Both the position numbers and the translations under genes were made by a program. Below, piece after piece: positions 52,141 to 59,608 of a DNA stretch of 64,000 bases. Numbering within the stretch: position 1 is the first letter of the stretch; each line of letters opens with the position of its first letter. Source of the DNA: a virus; IMG/VR virus record IMGVR_UViG_3300046504_000032, positions 1 through 64,000 of that record; one strand, given 5' to 3'. The notes beneath the pieces were generated by a model. It made no database searches. It was not told the DNA's origin and worked only from the letters and a program-made list of their open reading frames with translations.

Positions 52141-52603
52141 CCCGAATGAATTAGAACGTCTGAGGAACTATAAGCCCTCCCTGGATGATCTCAAGATGAG
52201 ATCGCCTAAGTTCGCATGGGCCCAGGAACAACCACGAACTCCTATTATTGTTATAACAGCATGGGAGGAAGTAGCAAGGGTTGGCGCAAAGATCTCTTTA
52301 AACAGTTTTAGTAGGATTTTGATATTCCTCCGGTTAAGGAAGAAACCTGTTAAAACTTACTGGATAGGAGCCAATATTGAGATAAAGGAACCACATCATC
52401 TATTGCCAAATGATTCTATTATCTTCTATAACAGGCATGAATGCGTCTGGTATTATCTCGGCATTGTGAACGGCAAGCATAGAATTACCAGTAGTATTGA
52501 TTTAGCAGATATACAGCCCTACACAGGCCCGGCCGTTATTATTGGAAATTCCTGGTCCGAGTTCACAAAAAATCCATACACACCAAAGGAGGCTTTTAAA
52601 TGA
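52133..52603 (+). CDS. Hypothetical protein (156 aa)
   Basis: Not recognised. Soluble, mixed alpha/beta, with Trp and His-rich middle (LPNDSIIFYNRHECVWYYLG). Overlaps DUF5131 and the next gene by a few nt at each end, which suggests translational coupling with them and perhaps a shared role. Confidence 0.65.
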   Translation: MDNPNELERLRNYKPSLDDLKMRSPKFAWAQEQPRTPIIVITAWEEVARVGAKISLNSFSRILIFLRLRKKPVKTYWIGANIEIKEPHHLLPNDSIIFYNRHECVWYYLGIVNGKHRITSSIDLADIQPYTGPAVIIGNSWSEFTKNPYTPKEAFK

Positions 52604-53241
52604 AAGGAATTTGCTTCAAGGAACCCCTGTTCCTCAAGGTAGTTGCAGGGCTAAAGACACAGACAAGAAGGATAATGAAGATGAGATTCAGGACATCAGA
52701 TAACCTATCGCCTCTTAAAATTGATCCCGATAATATCATATCGGGGCCCGATTATAATACAGATAGTCGTGGATTCCATGCTGATTTCCGTATTGGTCCA
52801 GGGATATATTGCGAAAGACCAAGATATAAACCCGGAGAGATTGTTTACCTCAAAGAACCTTACTTTATATGGGAGCCGGAGCATTGCAATAGTATGTCAG
52901 AGCGATTCGCATACAAGTATTGGGATAAGTCTTATAAGATGAAGGCCGATATTCAAGAGGCGATCCGAAAGGAAGAATTTGAACTTGGCTACGATACCTA
53001 CTACTGGCACAATAAGCTATTTATGAAGGCTGACTATGCCCGGTACTTCATTAAGATCACCGATGTAAGAGCAGAAAGACTGATCGACATATCAAAGGCT
53101 GATGCGATAGCAGAAGGAATGGATCCTGACATCGCATTTTCGCAATTCGCGAATACATGGAAGTCGATACATGGCATAGATTCATGGGCCGACAATCCCT
53201 GGGTATTTGCCTATACATTTAAATTAACCAATAAACCATAA
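52600..53241 (+). CDS. ASCH-like phage protein
   Basis: 213 residues. LFLKVVAGLKTQTRRIMKM (near 11-29), YKPGEIVYLKEPYFIWEPEH (near 84-103), ITDVRAERLIDISKADAIAE then GMD (near 152-175), FANTWKSIHG and NPWVFAYTF (near 185-210) follow the common phage ASCH/PUA-like pattern. PUA-like domains bind nucleic acids. Often found beside DUF5131 genes in phages, as here. Confidence 0.8.
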   Translation: MKGICFKEPLFLKVVAGLKTQTRRIMKMRFRTSDNLSPLKIDPDNIISGPDYNTDSRGFHADFRIGPGIYCERPRYKPGEIVYLKEPYFIWEPEHCNSMSERFAYKYWDKSYKMKADIQEAIRKEEFELGYDTYYWHNKLFMKADYARYFIKITDVRAERLIDISKADAIAEGMDPDIAFSQFANTWKSIHGIDSWADNPWVFAYTFKLTNKP

Positions 53242-53244
53242 ATT

Positions 53245-53709
53245 ATGCACGAAGACATTTTTAGATTCAGAAAACTGGTCAAGATCTTGACCGAACAAAA
53301 GAGGTGGACTGTAAAGAAGGTCTGCATGGAGGTAGATATCTCTACCGCAACCTTGAAAAAGCTACTTGGTTTCCCTCCGGATGAACTTAAACCCCAGGCA
53401 TCAGTCCTTGGCAAGGTACAGAACTTCATTAAGAAGCATATCATTGACCTTGATTACCCTGATCTTGCTTTAGATGCAGGTGGTTCTATAACTCATACAG
53501 AACAAATAAGACTCAGGGTCAAACCGGGAGTTATGGAGAGGAGACAGAGAGAACTTCAAGAGAGAGGGGAACTTATAGGAGAACTACCTCCGGTAAAAGG
53601 GTTAGATCCTCCCGAGAAGGTCCTTGATTTTTGGGGATACCTTAACGCAGCCCTACAGACTGCACCAGAACACGTATCCATTACAGTTCAAATACATAGC
53701 CGGATATGA
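53245..53709 (+). CDS. Hypothetical HTH-like protein (154 aa)
   Basis: Residues about 8-38 (LVKILTEQKRWTVKKVCMEV then DISTATLKKLLG) resemble a helix-turn-helix. The C-terminal part is a charged helix followed by a beta-rich end. Not recognised as a known family. It overlaps the next gene by an ATGA junction. A regulatory role is possible. Confidence 0.6.
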   Translation: MHEDIFRFRKLVKILTEQKRWTVKKVCMEVDISTATLKKLLGFPPDELKPQASVLGKVQNFIKKHIIDLDYPDLALDAGGSITHTEQIRLRVKPGVMERRQRELQERGELIGELPPVKGLDPPEKVLDFWGYLNAALQTAPEHVSITVQIHSRI

Positions 53710-54224
53710 ACCAAGATCAAAGAAAATTCCTGCTCGCCAGAGTTGAAAAGACTCACAAGGAGGAACTAAGGAAGCTCTCTGAGGAGAAACCATCAGAACC
53801 CTCCCTGAATAACTACCTTATCGCAGCCATACTTGATAACAGCATTGAACTGAAAAGTTTGGATGATATAAAGAGTTCGATTCGCAAGAAAGTACTTGCA
53901 CTTGGACCGCAAGAAACACTTACCTCATCGCCTCATTCGTGGAGGGATAACCATGCGAGTTCGCATGAGATAACCCTAACTGCCGGAGTTATATTCGTTT
54001 ATCCAAAGGCTTACCTTGATGCTTATGCTGAATGGGAGGCTAAGGTAAAAGAGGTCGATCAGCGTATTGTAAAGCTGAATGCTACTACCGAGACCCTGCT
54101 CCTGAAAATTCAGATCGGGAGCAATACAAGTCTTGACCGGCTTGTAGATAGTGTGGATAATATGATTGATCTGACCCTGATGAATAATAAACTTATGCTT
54201 ACTGACGGAAAGGAGGAGAAATGA
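53706..54224 (+). CDS. Hypothetical protein (172 aa)
   Basis: Not recognised. Charged helical N terminus (RVEKTHKEELRKLSEEKPSE), a middle beta-rich segment (SHEITLTAGVIFVYPKAYLD) and a helical C terminus. ATGA overlaps at both ends place it in the same translational unit as its neighbours. Confidence 0.65.
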   Translation: MNQDQRKFLLARVEKTHKEELRKLSEEKPSEPSLNNYLIAAILDNSIELKSLDDIKSSIRKKVLALGPQETLTSSPHSWRDNHASSHEITLTAGVIFVYPKAYLDAYAEWEAKVKEVDQRIVKLNATTETLLLKIQIGSNTSLDRLVDSVDNMIDLTLMNNKLMLTDGKEEK

Positions 54225-54538
54225 TAAAAAAATGGATTGACAAACTAATGTTCAAGCTCGGGTATTTCCCGAGACGAAGGATAGAGGGTAAGATGCTTAT
54301 AGTGAATGAGGAGAAATACGAACTTGTGATCGTACATGACAATAAGGTAATTTCTCAAAGAGACATTATGGCTTCCTCTATCCCCTGGGAAATACATCGA
54401 CAGAATATGGAATCCGAAATGATAAAAGAAATTGGAACGCATATATGGAACATGGGAGAATTGGAATATGAAGCACCCAATAAGGACTTCTTTCATAGAC
54501 TAAACTTCCGTATTTGTATTGCAATTCGCAAAAAATGA
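54221..54538 (+). CDS. Hypothetical protein (105 aa)
   Basis: Not recognised. Basic N terminus (KKWIDKLMFKLGYFPRRRIE) and a beta-rich middle (MLIVNEEKYELVIVHDNKVI). No membrane segment. Follows the previous gene by an ATGA overlap and precedes the lysozyme-like gene by 28 bp. Confidence 0.65.
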   Translation: MIKKWIDKLMFKLGYFPRRRIEGKMLIVNEEKYELVIVHDNKVISQRDIMASSIPWEIHRQNMESEMIKEIGTHIWNMGELEYEAPNKDFFHRLNFRICIAIRKK

Positions 54539-54566
54539 GTATCTTGCACCGTAACCAATACAGTAA

Positions 54567-54980
54567 ATGATGAAAATTATCTTTATCCTTTTACTTCTAC
54601 TGGTATCTTACAGGGCCTTTGCGCCTATTTCCCCTTGTATAACCATCGTCAAGCCGGAGGTCATCGACCCCTACAAGCAGCTCATCTATGCTATTGGCAT
54701 GGTGGAAGGGAAATTAGATACCCTTGCGATTAATCCCGTTGAACAGGCCTACGGATACTTTCAAGTACGGGCCATTCGACTGGAGGATTATAACGCAAGA
54801 ACTGGTAGTAATTATTCCTTACAAGACATGCTCGTTTACGAGAAAGCCGAGAGAGTATTCAGGTATTATGCCTCTCAGATCGGATTCAAGGACCCGGGCA
54901 GAATTGCAAGGAGTTGGAATGGTAGTGGTCCTAAAACTTGGGATTATTGGAAGAAAGTGAGAAATTATTTAATTATCTAA
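54567..54980 (+). CDS. Lysozyme / transglycosylase-like secreted protein
   Basis: 137 residues with an N-terminal signal peptide (IIFILLLLLVSYRAFA). AIGMVEGKLDTLAINPVEQA (near 43-62) contains the Glu expected for a lysozyme-like active site. YGYFQVRAIRLEDYNARTGS near 63-82 and IARSWNGSGPKTWDYW near 113-128 complete the pattern of Bacteroidota phage lysozyme-like proteins. It is the last plus-strand gene before the small RNA and, unlike the amidase, is exported by its own signal. Confidence 0.75.
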   Translation: MMKIIFILLLLLVSYRAFAPISPCITIVKPEVIDPYKQLIYAIGMVEGKLDTLAINPVEQAYGYFQVRAIRLEDYNARTGSNYSLQDMLVYEKAERVFRYYASQIGFKDPGRIARSWNGSGPKTWDYWKKVRNYLII

Positions 54981-54998
54981 TAATTATTTCTACCTTTG
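54968..54998 (+). promoter_or_regulatory. Promoter of candidate small RNA
   Basis: TTTA (54968-54971, one base off TTTG), 19-nt spacer, TACCTTTG (54991-54998, full TAnnTTTG). Expected start of transcription is about 55001-55004, at the first base pair of the predicted RNA. Confidence 0.6.
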
Positions 54999-55000
54999 TA

Positions 55001-55078
55001 CTTCATTACTGACTTTACGAAGTCAAACATTGTCAGATGTTGTAGTGAAAGAAAACCGGGTCCCAAAGCCCGGTTTTC
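55001..55078 (+). ncRNA. Candidate antisense small RNA with three-way junction
   Basis: Hand pairing gives an outer stem CTTCATTAC (55001-55009) with GTAGTGAAAG (55042-55051, one bulged A). It also gives hairpin TGACTT-TACG-AAGTCA (55010-55025) and hairpin AACAT-TGTCAG-ATGTT (55026-55041). They join without unpaired bases. The 55051-55078 hairpin closes the transcript; the two stems share G55051. The loop and stem CATTGTCAGATG are complementary to the CATCTGACAA leaders before five early genes. A promoter box ends 2 nt upstream. A 17-codon minus-strand frame (55030-54977) also starts at this motif. Confidence 0.55.
55051..55078. terminator. Bidirectional terminator
   Basis: GAAAACCGGG (55051-55060) pairs perfectly with CCCGGTTTTC (55069-55078). 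It lies between convergent transcription units and ends the candidate small RNA as well as the leftward operon that ends with the gene at 55116. Confidence 0.75.
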
Positions 55079-55115
55079 TGCATTATTACCATGAGTGGGG
55101 ATATCTCCCCTAAGA

Positions 55116-55967
55116 TTAAGGATCGGTAGCAGTTTCTGTATCTGAGTCGTCATTAAAGAACGGAGTGGCCCGGTACGACTTCATGCTCTGAAAATAACTC
55201 ATCCTGAGATCTGAGATAGCATCTTTCAGTAATGCATCCTCTACTTTATAATCTTCCATGAACCGGTTGATCAAGTACCAATCCCGGAGAACGGTACCGA
55301 TGAAACACTTCTCAAATAGAGCGTCAATGCCGAGTAATACATTGGTATCAAACTTACTCACGTCCAAAGCAGAATAGATCAGGATATAATTCTCTGTCTG
55401 AGCTGATACTGCATACTCCAAGCCGGTTATGTCACCACTAAAGGCAGCATCAATGACAAATTCAGTTCCGGTATTTGAAACTATCGTTGCTTCTTCGTTT
55501 TCCAACAGACCAGGTGAAGTAATAACCAGTTTCATCCCTGCATACTGGTTTGTTGTCATTGCCAATGAACTATCTGTAACAGTAAGCCCATCTACACTCA
55601 CAGATTCTACAGCGCTTGCAAACTCCGGATCCCCGAATGGCACATTAAACCTGAATGCACTATTGATAGATTTGGAGAACCCTGATATCTCTTTGAATAT
55701 CTTTGCAGATCCGGACTGTAGGAAGTCGAGAAACTCTACTCGTTCATCTTCCGTTATCTGGAATGCCTCAAGTTGAGAATTCCCCTGTTGGTCTTTCGCT
55801 AACTTGCCACGTAGCGCACTACGCCTCTTTATTTTCTCAAACAATGCTTCCACCGGGAAAGCAAATAACAACAGGTAGGTATCGCCTACATTCCCGGCTC
55901 CCACGTCTGCAAGAAAATCCTCCAGGTTATAATAGAGTAAAGAATCGGCATTTAAAATATAGGTCAT
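55116..55967 (-). CDS. Hypothetical protein (283 aa), possibly virion-associated
   Basis: Not recognised. Helical N-terminal region (LFAFPVEALFEKIKRRSALR), a beta-rich middle (VDGLTVTDSSLAMTTNQYAG, Ig-like composition) and a helical C terminus that ends acidic (NDDSDTETATDP). The pattern of domain order is that of a tail or head-to-tail accessory protein. It is the last gene of the lysis and adhesion operon. Confidence 0.6.
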   Translation of the reverse strand: MTYILNADSLLYYNLEDFLADVGAGNVGDTYLLLFAFPVEALFEKIKRRSALRGKLAKDQQGNSQLEAFQITEDERVEFLDFLQSGSAKIFKEISGFSKSINSAFRFNVPFGDPEFASAVESVSVDGLTVTDSSLAMTTNQYAGMKLVITSPGLLENEEATIVSNTGTEFVIDAAFSGDITGLEYAVSAQTENYILIYSALDVSKFDTNVLLGIDALFEKCFIGTVLRDWYLINRFMEDYKVEDALLKDAISDLRMSYFQSMKSYRATPFFNDDSDTETATDP

Positions 55968-56503
55968 GGTTTAAAGAATTTATAGATTTTGTAACCCAGG
56001 AAAAGGAACGCTAAGGTAAAAATCAGTATGCAGATATTCCTGCAGGCCTTATAGAACGGAGGAATATACTTGACCGGAGGAAGTGTTATCGTCTGTTTAG
56101 AACTCTGGTATAAAGATTCCCAATGCTTACTTACTTTATCCGCGCTATCAAGTTTAAATGTGATTACCTGGTCTTTCTGTTCAAGTTGCATTTTAAGTTT
56201 TGAGTTCTCTATCCATGCCTGAGCTCTGGCATAAGTATTTTCAAGGACCATTGGGGGGACATTGATTTTTTCCGGAATCCCTGGTATTGGTTTCTCCTTC
56301 CAGATCGTATCTCCGGGGATTTTGTAAGGGACCAACCTGTCTCTATAGATAATTGAATCCTTTATGACCAGGCTGTCATGATTGATCGTTACAGTCTGCG
56401 GAGGGAACTTCGCATTACATTTCCTTTGGGTGACACAACTAATGGGTAATACCAAGAGGTAAAGAATGGGAATCATAAATGCCATTAAAAGTCTGCTTTT
56501 CAT
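55964..56503 (-). CDS. Putative unimolecular spanin
   Basis: 179 residues. N-terminal hydrophobic signal ending LPISC (Cys 23) resembles a lipoprotein signal, though Pro at -3 is unusual. A long periplasmic-type middle follows (Pro-rich, then a coiled-coil-like YARAQAWIENSKLKMQLEQK). A C-terminal membrane helix (ICILIFTLAFLFLGYKIYKF, near 157-176) completes the topology of a unimolecular spanin, which links outer and inner membranes and fuses them at lysis. Its position directly beside the amidase and holin-like genes supports this. Confidence 0.65.
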   Translation of the reverse strand: MKSRLLMAFMIPILYLLVLPISCVTQRKCNAKFPPQTVTINHDSLVIKDSIIYRDRLVPYKIPGDTIWKEKPIPGIPEKINVPPMVLENTYARAQAWIENSKLKMQLEQKDQVITFKLDSADKVSKHWESLYQSSKQTITLPPVKYIPPFYKACRNICILIFTLAFLFLGYKIYKFFKP

Positions 56504-56514
56504 TTAAGTTGTCT

Positions 56515-57111
56515 TTATGGTTTATAACAAAACTCAGATCTCCCGATCTTCTTTAAATATTCTGGAATATCGAAGTTAGGACAATTCTTTTGATTATTCA
56601 ACTGATAGTGTCCTGCTACTTTGATTTGCTTATGATAACCTGTCTCTGTCAGAACATAGTTAAGGAGCGCCTCAATCTGTGCCTCTGTGTATAAAATCAC
56701 CTCCGATCCCTTCATCGGGGGTTGTGTCAATGGTTTATTTACCCTCCCTCCTTCCAGGCATACATGGACGCCATTATAATTGTACCCCGGTTGGCCCCAG
56801 GTTTTCTCTGAGGAGGTAATCTCATCATCGTCAACGAATGGAGTAATATTCTCTACCGAACCATCACGATAGATTAGATCTCTGTAGCCGAAACGGTCCC
56901 ATCCTCTGCCCTGGAGTTGACTTATCTCTTTCCCATTGATAATGTCATGAGGCAGCGCAAGCCGGTTATGGTATATCTTCCCGAGATAAGTTACTGTCCC
57001 GTCCGGATTATTGCATGGGCCCATGTGCCACTCCTTGAGAATTTCTTTCGAGAGAGGAAATGAAGGGTACGTATCGCTACAATGTATGACCAGGAATTGA
57101 TACTTTGCCAT
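56515..57111 (-). CDS. N-acetylmuramoyl-L-alanine amidase (endolysin)
   Basis: 198 residues. FLVIHCSDT near 6-14, GWDRFGYRDLIYRDGSVENI near 70-89, GVHVCLEGG near 115-123 and VAGHYQLNNQKNCPNFD near 165-181 are the zinc ligands and core of the Amidase_2 family. It cleaves the amide bond between muramic acid and the peptide stem. No signal peptide, so release depends on the holin-like proteins downstream in the operon order (57261-57691, upstream on this strand). Confidence 0.92.
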   Translation of the reverse strand: MAKYQFLVIHCSDTYPSFPLSKEILKEWHMGPCNNPDGTVTYLGKIYHNRLALPHDIINGKEISQLQGRGWDRFGYRDLIYRDGSVENITPFVDDDEITSSEKTWGQPGYNYNGVHVCLEGGRVNKPLTQPPMKGSEVILYTEAQIEALLNYVLTETGYHKQIKVAGHYQLNNQKNCPNFDIPEYLKKIGRSEFCYKP

Positions 57112-57277
57112 TTCTTTGAGTATTGTTTTTAAGTCCGAAATTCAATAATGTAAGTCCCCATCGTTTTTTCTCTTTGTCAAGATAAAGATCGAACAATGTT
57201 ATCTTCCCAATCCTGATCTTAATGTTGGCTTTCCCCCATTGTTTGGCTGTCGACTTCCAACTATTGATTATTTCCAT
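57077..57277 (-). CDS. Small basic protein (66 aa)
   Basis: Starts at the ATG at 57277 (MEIINSWKSTAKQWGKANIK), which overlaps the end of the holin-like gene; the frame is open further upstream but that part overlaps the holin. Beta-rich and basic; its end overlaps the amidase start by 35 nt. Not recognised. Confidence 0.55.
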   Translation of the reverse strand: MEIINSWKSTAKQWGKANIKIRIGKITLFDLYLDKEKKRWGLTLLNFGLKNNTQRNGKVSIPGHTL

Positions 57278-57506
57278 TTGCTTTCTTTTCAAGCATTTCA
57301 GATTTATCGGCACTTCCTTTTGAAGAACCATAGAAGTATCCGACAACATCAGCAAACTTTGCACCGAGAACACCCAAAAGGATGAGAAGCACATCTTTAT
57401 TATCCAATGGAGCAGGTTTGGTTATCAGGTAGGCAAGTATCCCAAAGAATCCCAGAACTATTAAAGCACCGAGAATATACATGTAGATGTCTTTTGCTGT
57501 TTTCAT
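57261..57506 (-). CDS. Holin-like membrane protein (81 aa)
   Basis: Two membrane segments, residues 8-29 (MYILGALIVLGFFGILAYLI) and 38-58 (DVLLILLGVLGAKFADVVGYF), then a charged C-terminal tail (GSSKGSADKSEMLEKK). Size, two helices and position before the amidase are typical of a holin, which opens the inner membrane at lysis. ATGA overlap with the previous small membrane gene. Confidence 0.75.
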   Translation of the reverse strand: MKTAKDIYMYILGALIVLGFFGILAYLITKPAPLDNKDVLLILLGVLGAKFADVVGYFYGSSKGSADKSEMLEKKANGNNQ

Positions 57507-57691
57507 AAGTTTTGAGTTTTAACGAAATGAGTATAAGCATACCAGATGAAGGACATAAATATTGCACCAGCAATAAAGTCAAGATAATGTTTGTCCAAAC
57601 CAAAATACCAGATAGCAAAAAACAGAACCGGAAGTAACCATCTCCAGTTCTTTAGTAACCACAACAAAAATCTCTTTAAAAGTGCTTTCAT
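57503..57691 (-). CDS. Small membrane protein (62 aa), holin or antiholin-like
   Basis: Arg/Lys and Trp-rich N terminus (KRFLLWLLKNWRWLLPVLFF) forming one helix and a second helix near 35-52 (DFIAGAIFMSFIWYAYTHFV). Paired with the holin-like gene at 57261, with which it overlaps by 4 nt. It may be a second holin or antiholin. First gene of the lysis block after a 102-bp gap without visible gene or promoter box. Confidence 0.65.
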   Translation of the reverse strand: MKALLKRFLLWLLKNWRWLLPVLFFAIWYFGLDKHYLDFIAGAIFMSFIWYAYTHFVKTQNL

Positions 57692-57793
57692 AATTATAAA
57701 TATTAATATAACTGATTCAGATTCACGAATTTTGCCTTATTTCTTCTCTATCTTGTGCGTCCATCATTTAAGATTTAAATTGGACCTGAAAAA

Positions 57794-59608
57794 TTAGTTT
57801 CTTTTTGAAAACCCATTTCCTATCTTCCCAAAACCACCATTCTTACTTTTGAGAAAATGCGTCCCTGTTGCCACTACCTGGTTGCTTATAGTTATCACCT
57901 GGTCATCATACACGCCTGATCCGTCCTGTGCCGTTGCCCTCACTGTTACCGTTCCGTCTGTTAATGCTGTAAGAAGTCCACCTGAGCTTATCGAAGCTGT
58001 ACCACTTCCATTAACTCTGCTCCATGTTACTGTCTGTATATCCGCATCAATTGGTAATATTGAGGCAAGCATCTGAAGTGTACCGTTGTCAACAGATATT
58101 GTAGTTGCACCTCCTGTACCTGAGACTGTAATACTTGTAACTAATATCTCATCGCCTGCTGAATATTCAAAAGCCCCAAGATCAGGAGCAGAACCAGAAT
58201 AACCTGTTAATACATTATCAACATAAATGGTAGCCGTCCCCGCATCTATTAAATCTGAATTTGCATTAAGATGACCAAAAGTAATGTCCGGCAATGATCC
58301 ATCTGCCTTTCTCGGCCATCTTAACTGAGCTGTATCCAGACTAACAAAATCAGCATCTGTTACAGTATAAGCAGGATTAGGGTCAGTATACCAATAATTA
58401 CCAAGTCCTCTTTGTACCCATGTATTATGATCCTGTAGTACATAAGTAGGATAATCAAAATTACATGACTTAAATACTGCCTGGTAGGTATCCCTTTGAG
58501 CGTATACTACATTGTTGCGAACAATATAAAGTGCCGGATCAATCCCACATCGATAATCTCCTCCGACATCTAATAAACCATTCCAGTCCTTATATGAAAA
58601 ACAGTTATAAACTTCGTCATATATACCATAACCAAAATCGTAAAGATTGGCGTGTTGAGGACCTGTACCAGTGCCCAGTCCGTATATGCCTCCGTATGCA
58701 GAAACAATATTGTGAATTTTTCTTTTACTGACAGAATATAAATGACTCTGTTCAAGTTTTAAAGCATTCCCGTCACCTTCAATCCTACCATTTGCCCACA
58801 TCCAGCAGTCGTGCATATCTATTTGTTTTGTACTTCCGAAATCAATGGCATCGTCTGAGTTAAACCATGATCGACATCCTGAGATATAAGCTATCTTAAA
58901 TGTATCGGCAACACTTCCCCCGCTTGTTATATTATATCCATCAGCCCTTCCGCCAACATGCCCCCCCGGAACTCCTATTCCCCAGTCATCTATGTTATTA
59001 TAACTATCACAATTCACAAGATGAAGAGTATCATATGCTGAAATCCAAAAACCATTGCCTCCATTACCGGTCGAAGTCATGTTCTCAAGAGATACAACAC
59101 CCCACGGGCCAATAGCTGGCCAGACGACACTAAATCCAGCAATCCATTGACCCTCTGTCGTCTGTTTGCAATTCCTTTGTGTTAATCCCTTAAATTTTAA
59201 ATGTGTAGATTTATAAACATCCACAGCCGATGTACTTGAACTGCTCGCAGGAAAGTTAATAGCATCTATAATTGGATAATTGCCACTGGCATAATCAGGA
59301 GGATAAGCAAAGAAACAAATTGGATGACTAAAAGTTCCATCATGTCCATAAGTCCCGGCTAAATGATGAGCGGGAACTGTAATGTACCAAACTCCACCCC
59401 TGAAATATACTGTATCTCCAGCATCGGCTGTGTTAAATGCTTTCTGCCATGTAGCCCACGGCAAAGTAATTGAAGTTCCTGCGTTTGCATCTGATGCAGT
59501 AGAACCATACGTCGCATTATAAGCAGGGTCTTGACAATAATAAACATGGTATTGTGCATTGACAGTAATACCAATAAACAGAAATAATATTAACAGTAAC
59601 TTCCTCAT
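57794..59608 (-). CDS. Secreted beta-helix lyase-like protein with Ig-like domain
   Basis: 604 residues. N-terminal signal peptide LLILFLFIGITVNAQ (residues 4-18), unusual in a virion protein. The body (PWATWQKAFNTADAGDTVYF near 49-68 and repeated short strands such as NCDSYNNIDDWGIG and CWMWANGRIEGDGNALKLE) looks like a right-handed beta-helix as in pectate-lyase-type enzymes. Residues about 490-580 (ILVTSITVSGTGG and TVRATAQDGSGVYDD) resemble a Big_2 Ig-like domain. It may degrade a host capsule or surface glycan. Stop of the fibre gene and its start share 59608. Confidence 0.7.
   Translation of the reverse strand: MRKLLLILFLFIGITVNAQYHVYYCQDPAYNATYGSTASDANAGTSITLPWATWQKAFNTADAGDTVYFRGGVWYITVPAHHLAGTYGHDGTFSHPICFFAYPPDYASGNYPIIDAINFPASSSSTSAVDVYKSTHLKFKGLTQRNCKQTTEGQWIAGFSVVWPAIGPWGVVSLENMTSTGNGGNGFWISAYDTLHLVNCDSYNNIDDWGIGVPGGHVGGRADGYNITSGGSVADTFKIAYISGCRSWFNSDDAIDFGSTKQIDMHDCWMWANGRIEGDGNALKLEQSHLYSVSKRKIHNIVSAYGGIYGLGTGTGPQHANLYDFGYGIYDEVYNCFSYKDWNGLLDVGGDYRCGIDPALYIVRNNVVYAQRDTYQAVFKSCNFDYPTYVLQDHNTWVQRGLGNYWYTDPNPAYTVTDADFVSLDTAQLRWPRKADGSLPDITFGHLNANSDLIDAGTATIYVDNVLTGYSGSAPDLGAFEYSAGDEILVTSITVSGTGGATTISVDNGTLQMLASILPIDADIQTVTWSRVNGSGTASISSGGLLTALTDGTVTVRATAQDGSGVYDDQVITISNQVVATGTHFLKSKNGGFGKIGNGFSKRN

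Noticed and set aside
54977-55030. 17-codon minus-strand ORF starting at the CATCTGACA motif
   Set aside because: Very short, with no visible minus-strand promoter. Kept only as an alternative explanation for the small RNA.
57278-57394. N-terminal extension of the 66-residue protein
   Set aside because: This part lies within the holin-like gene in another frame and reads as low-complexity shadow sequence; the ATG at 57277 is preferred.
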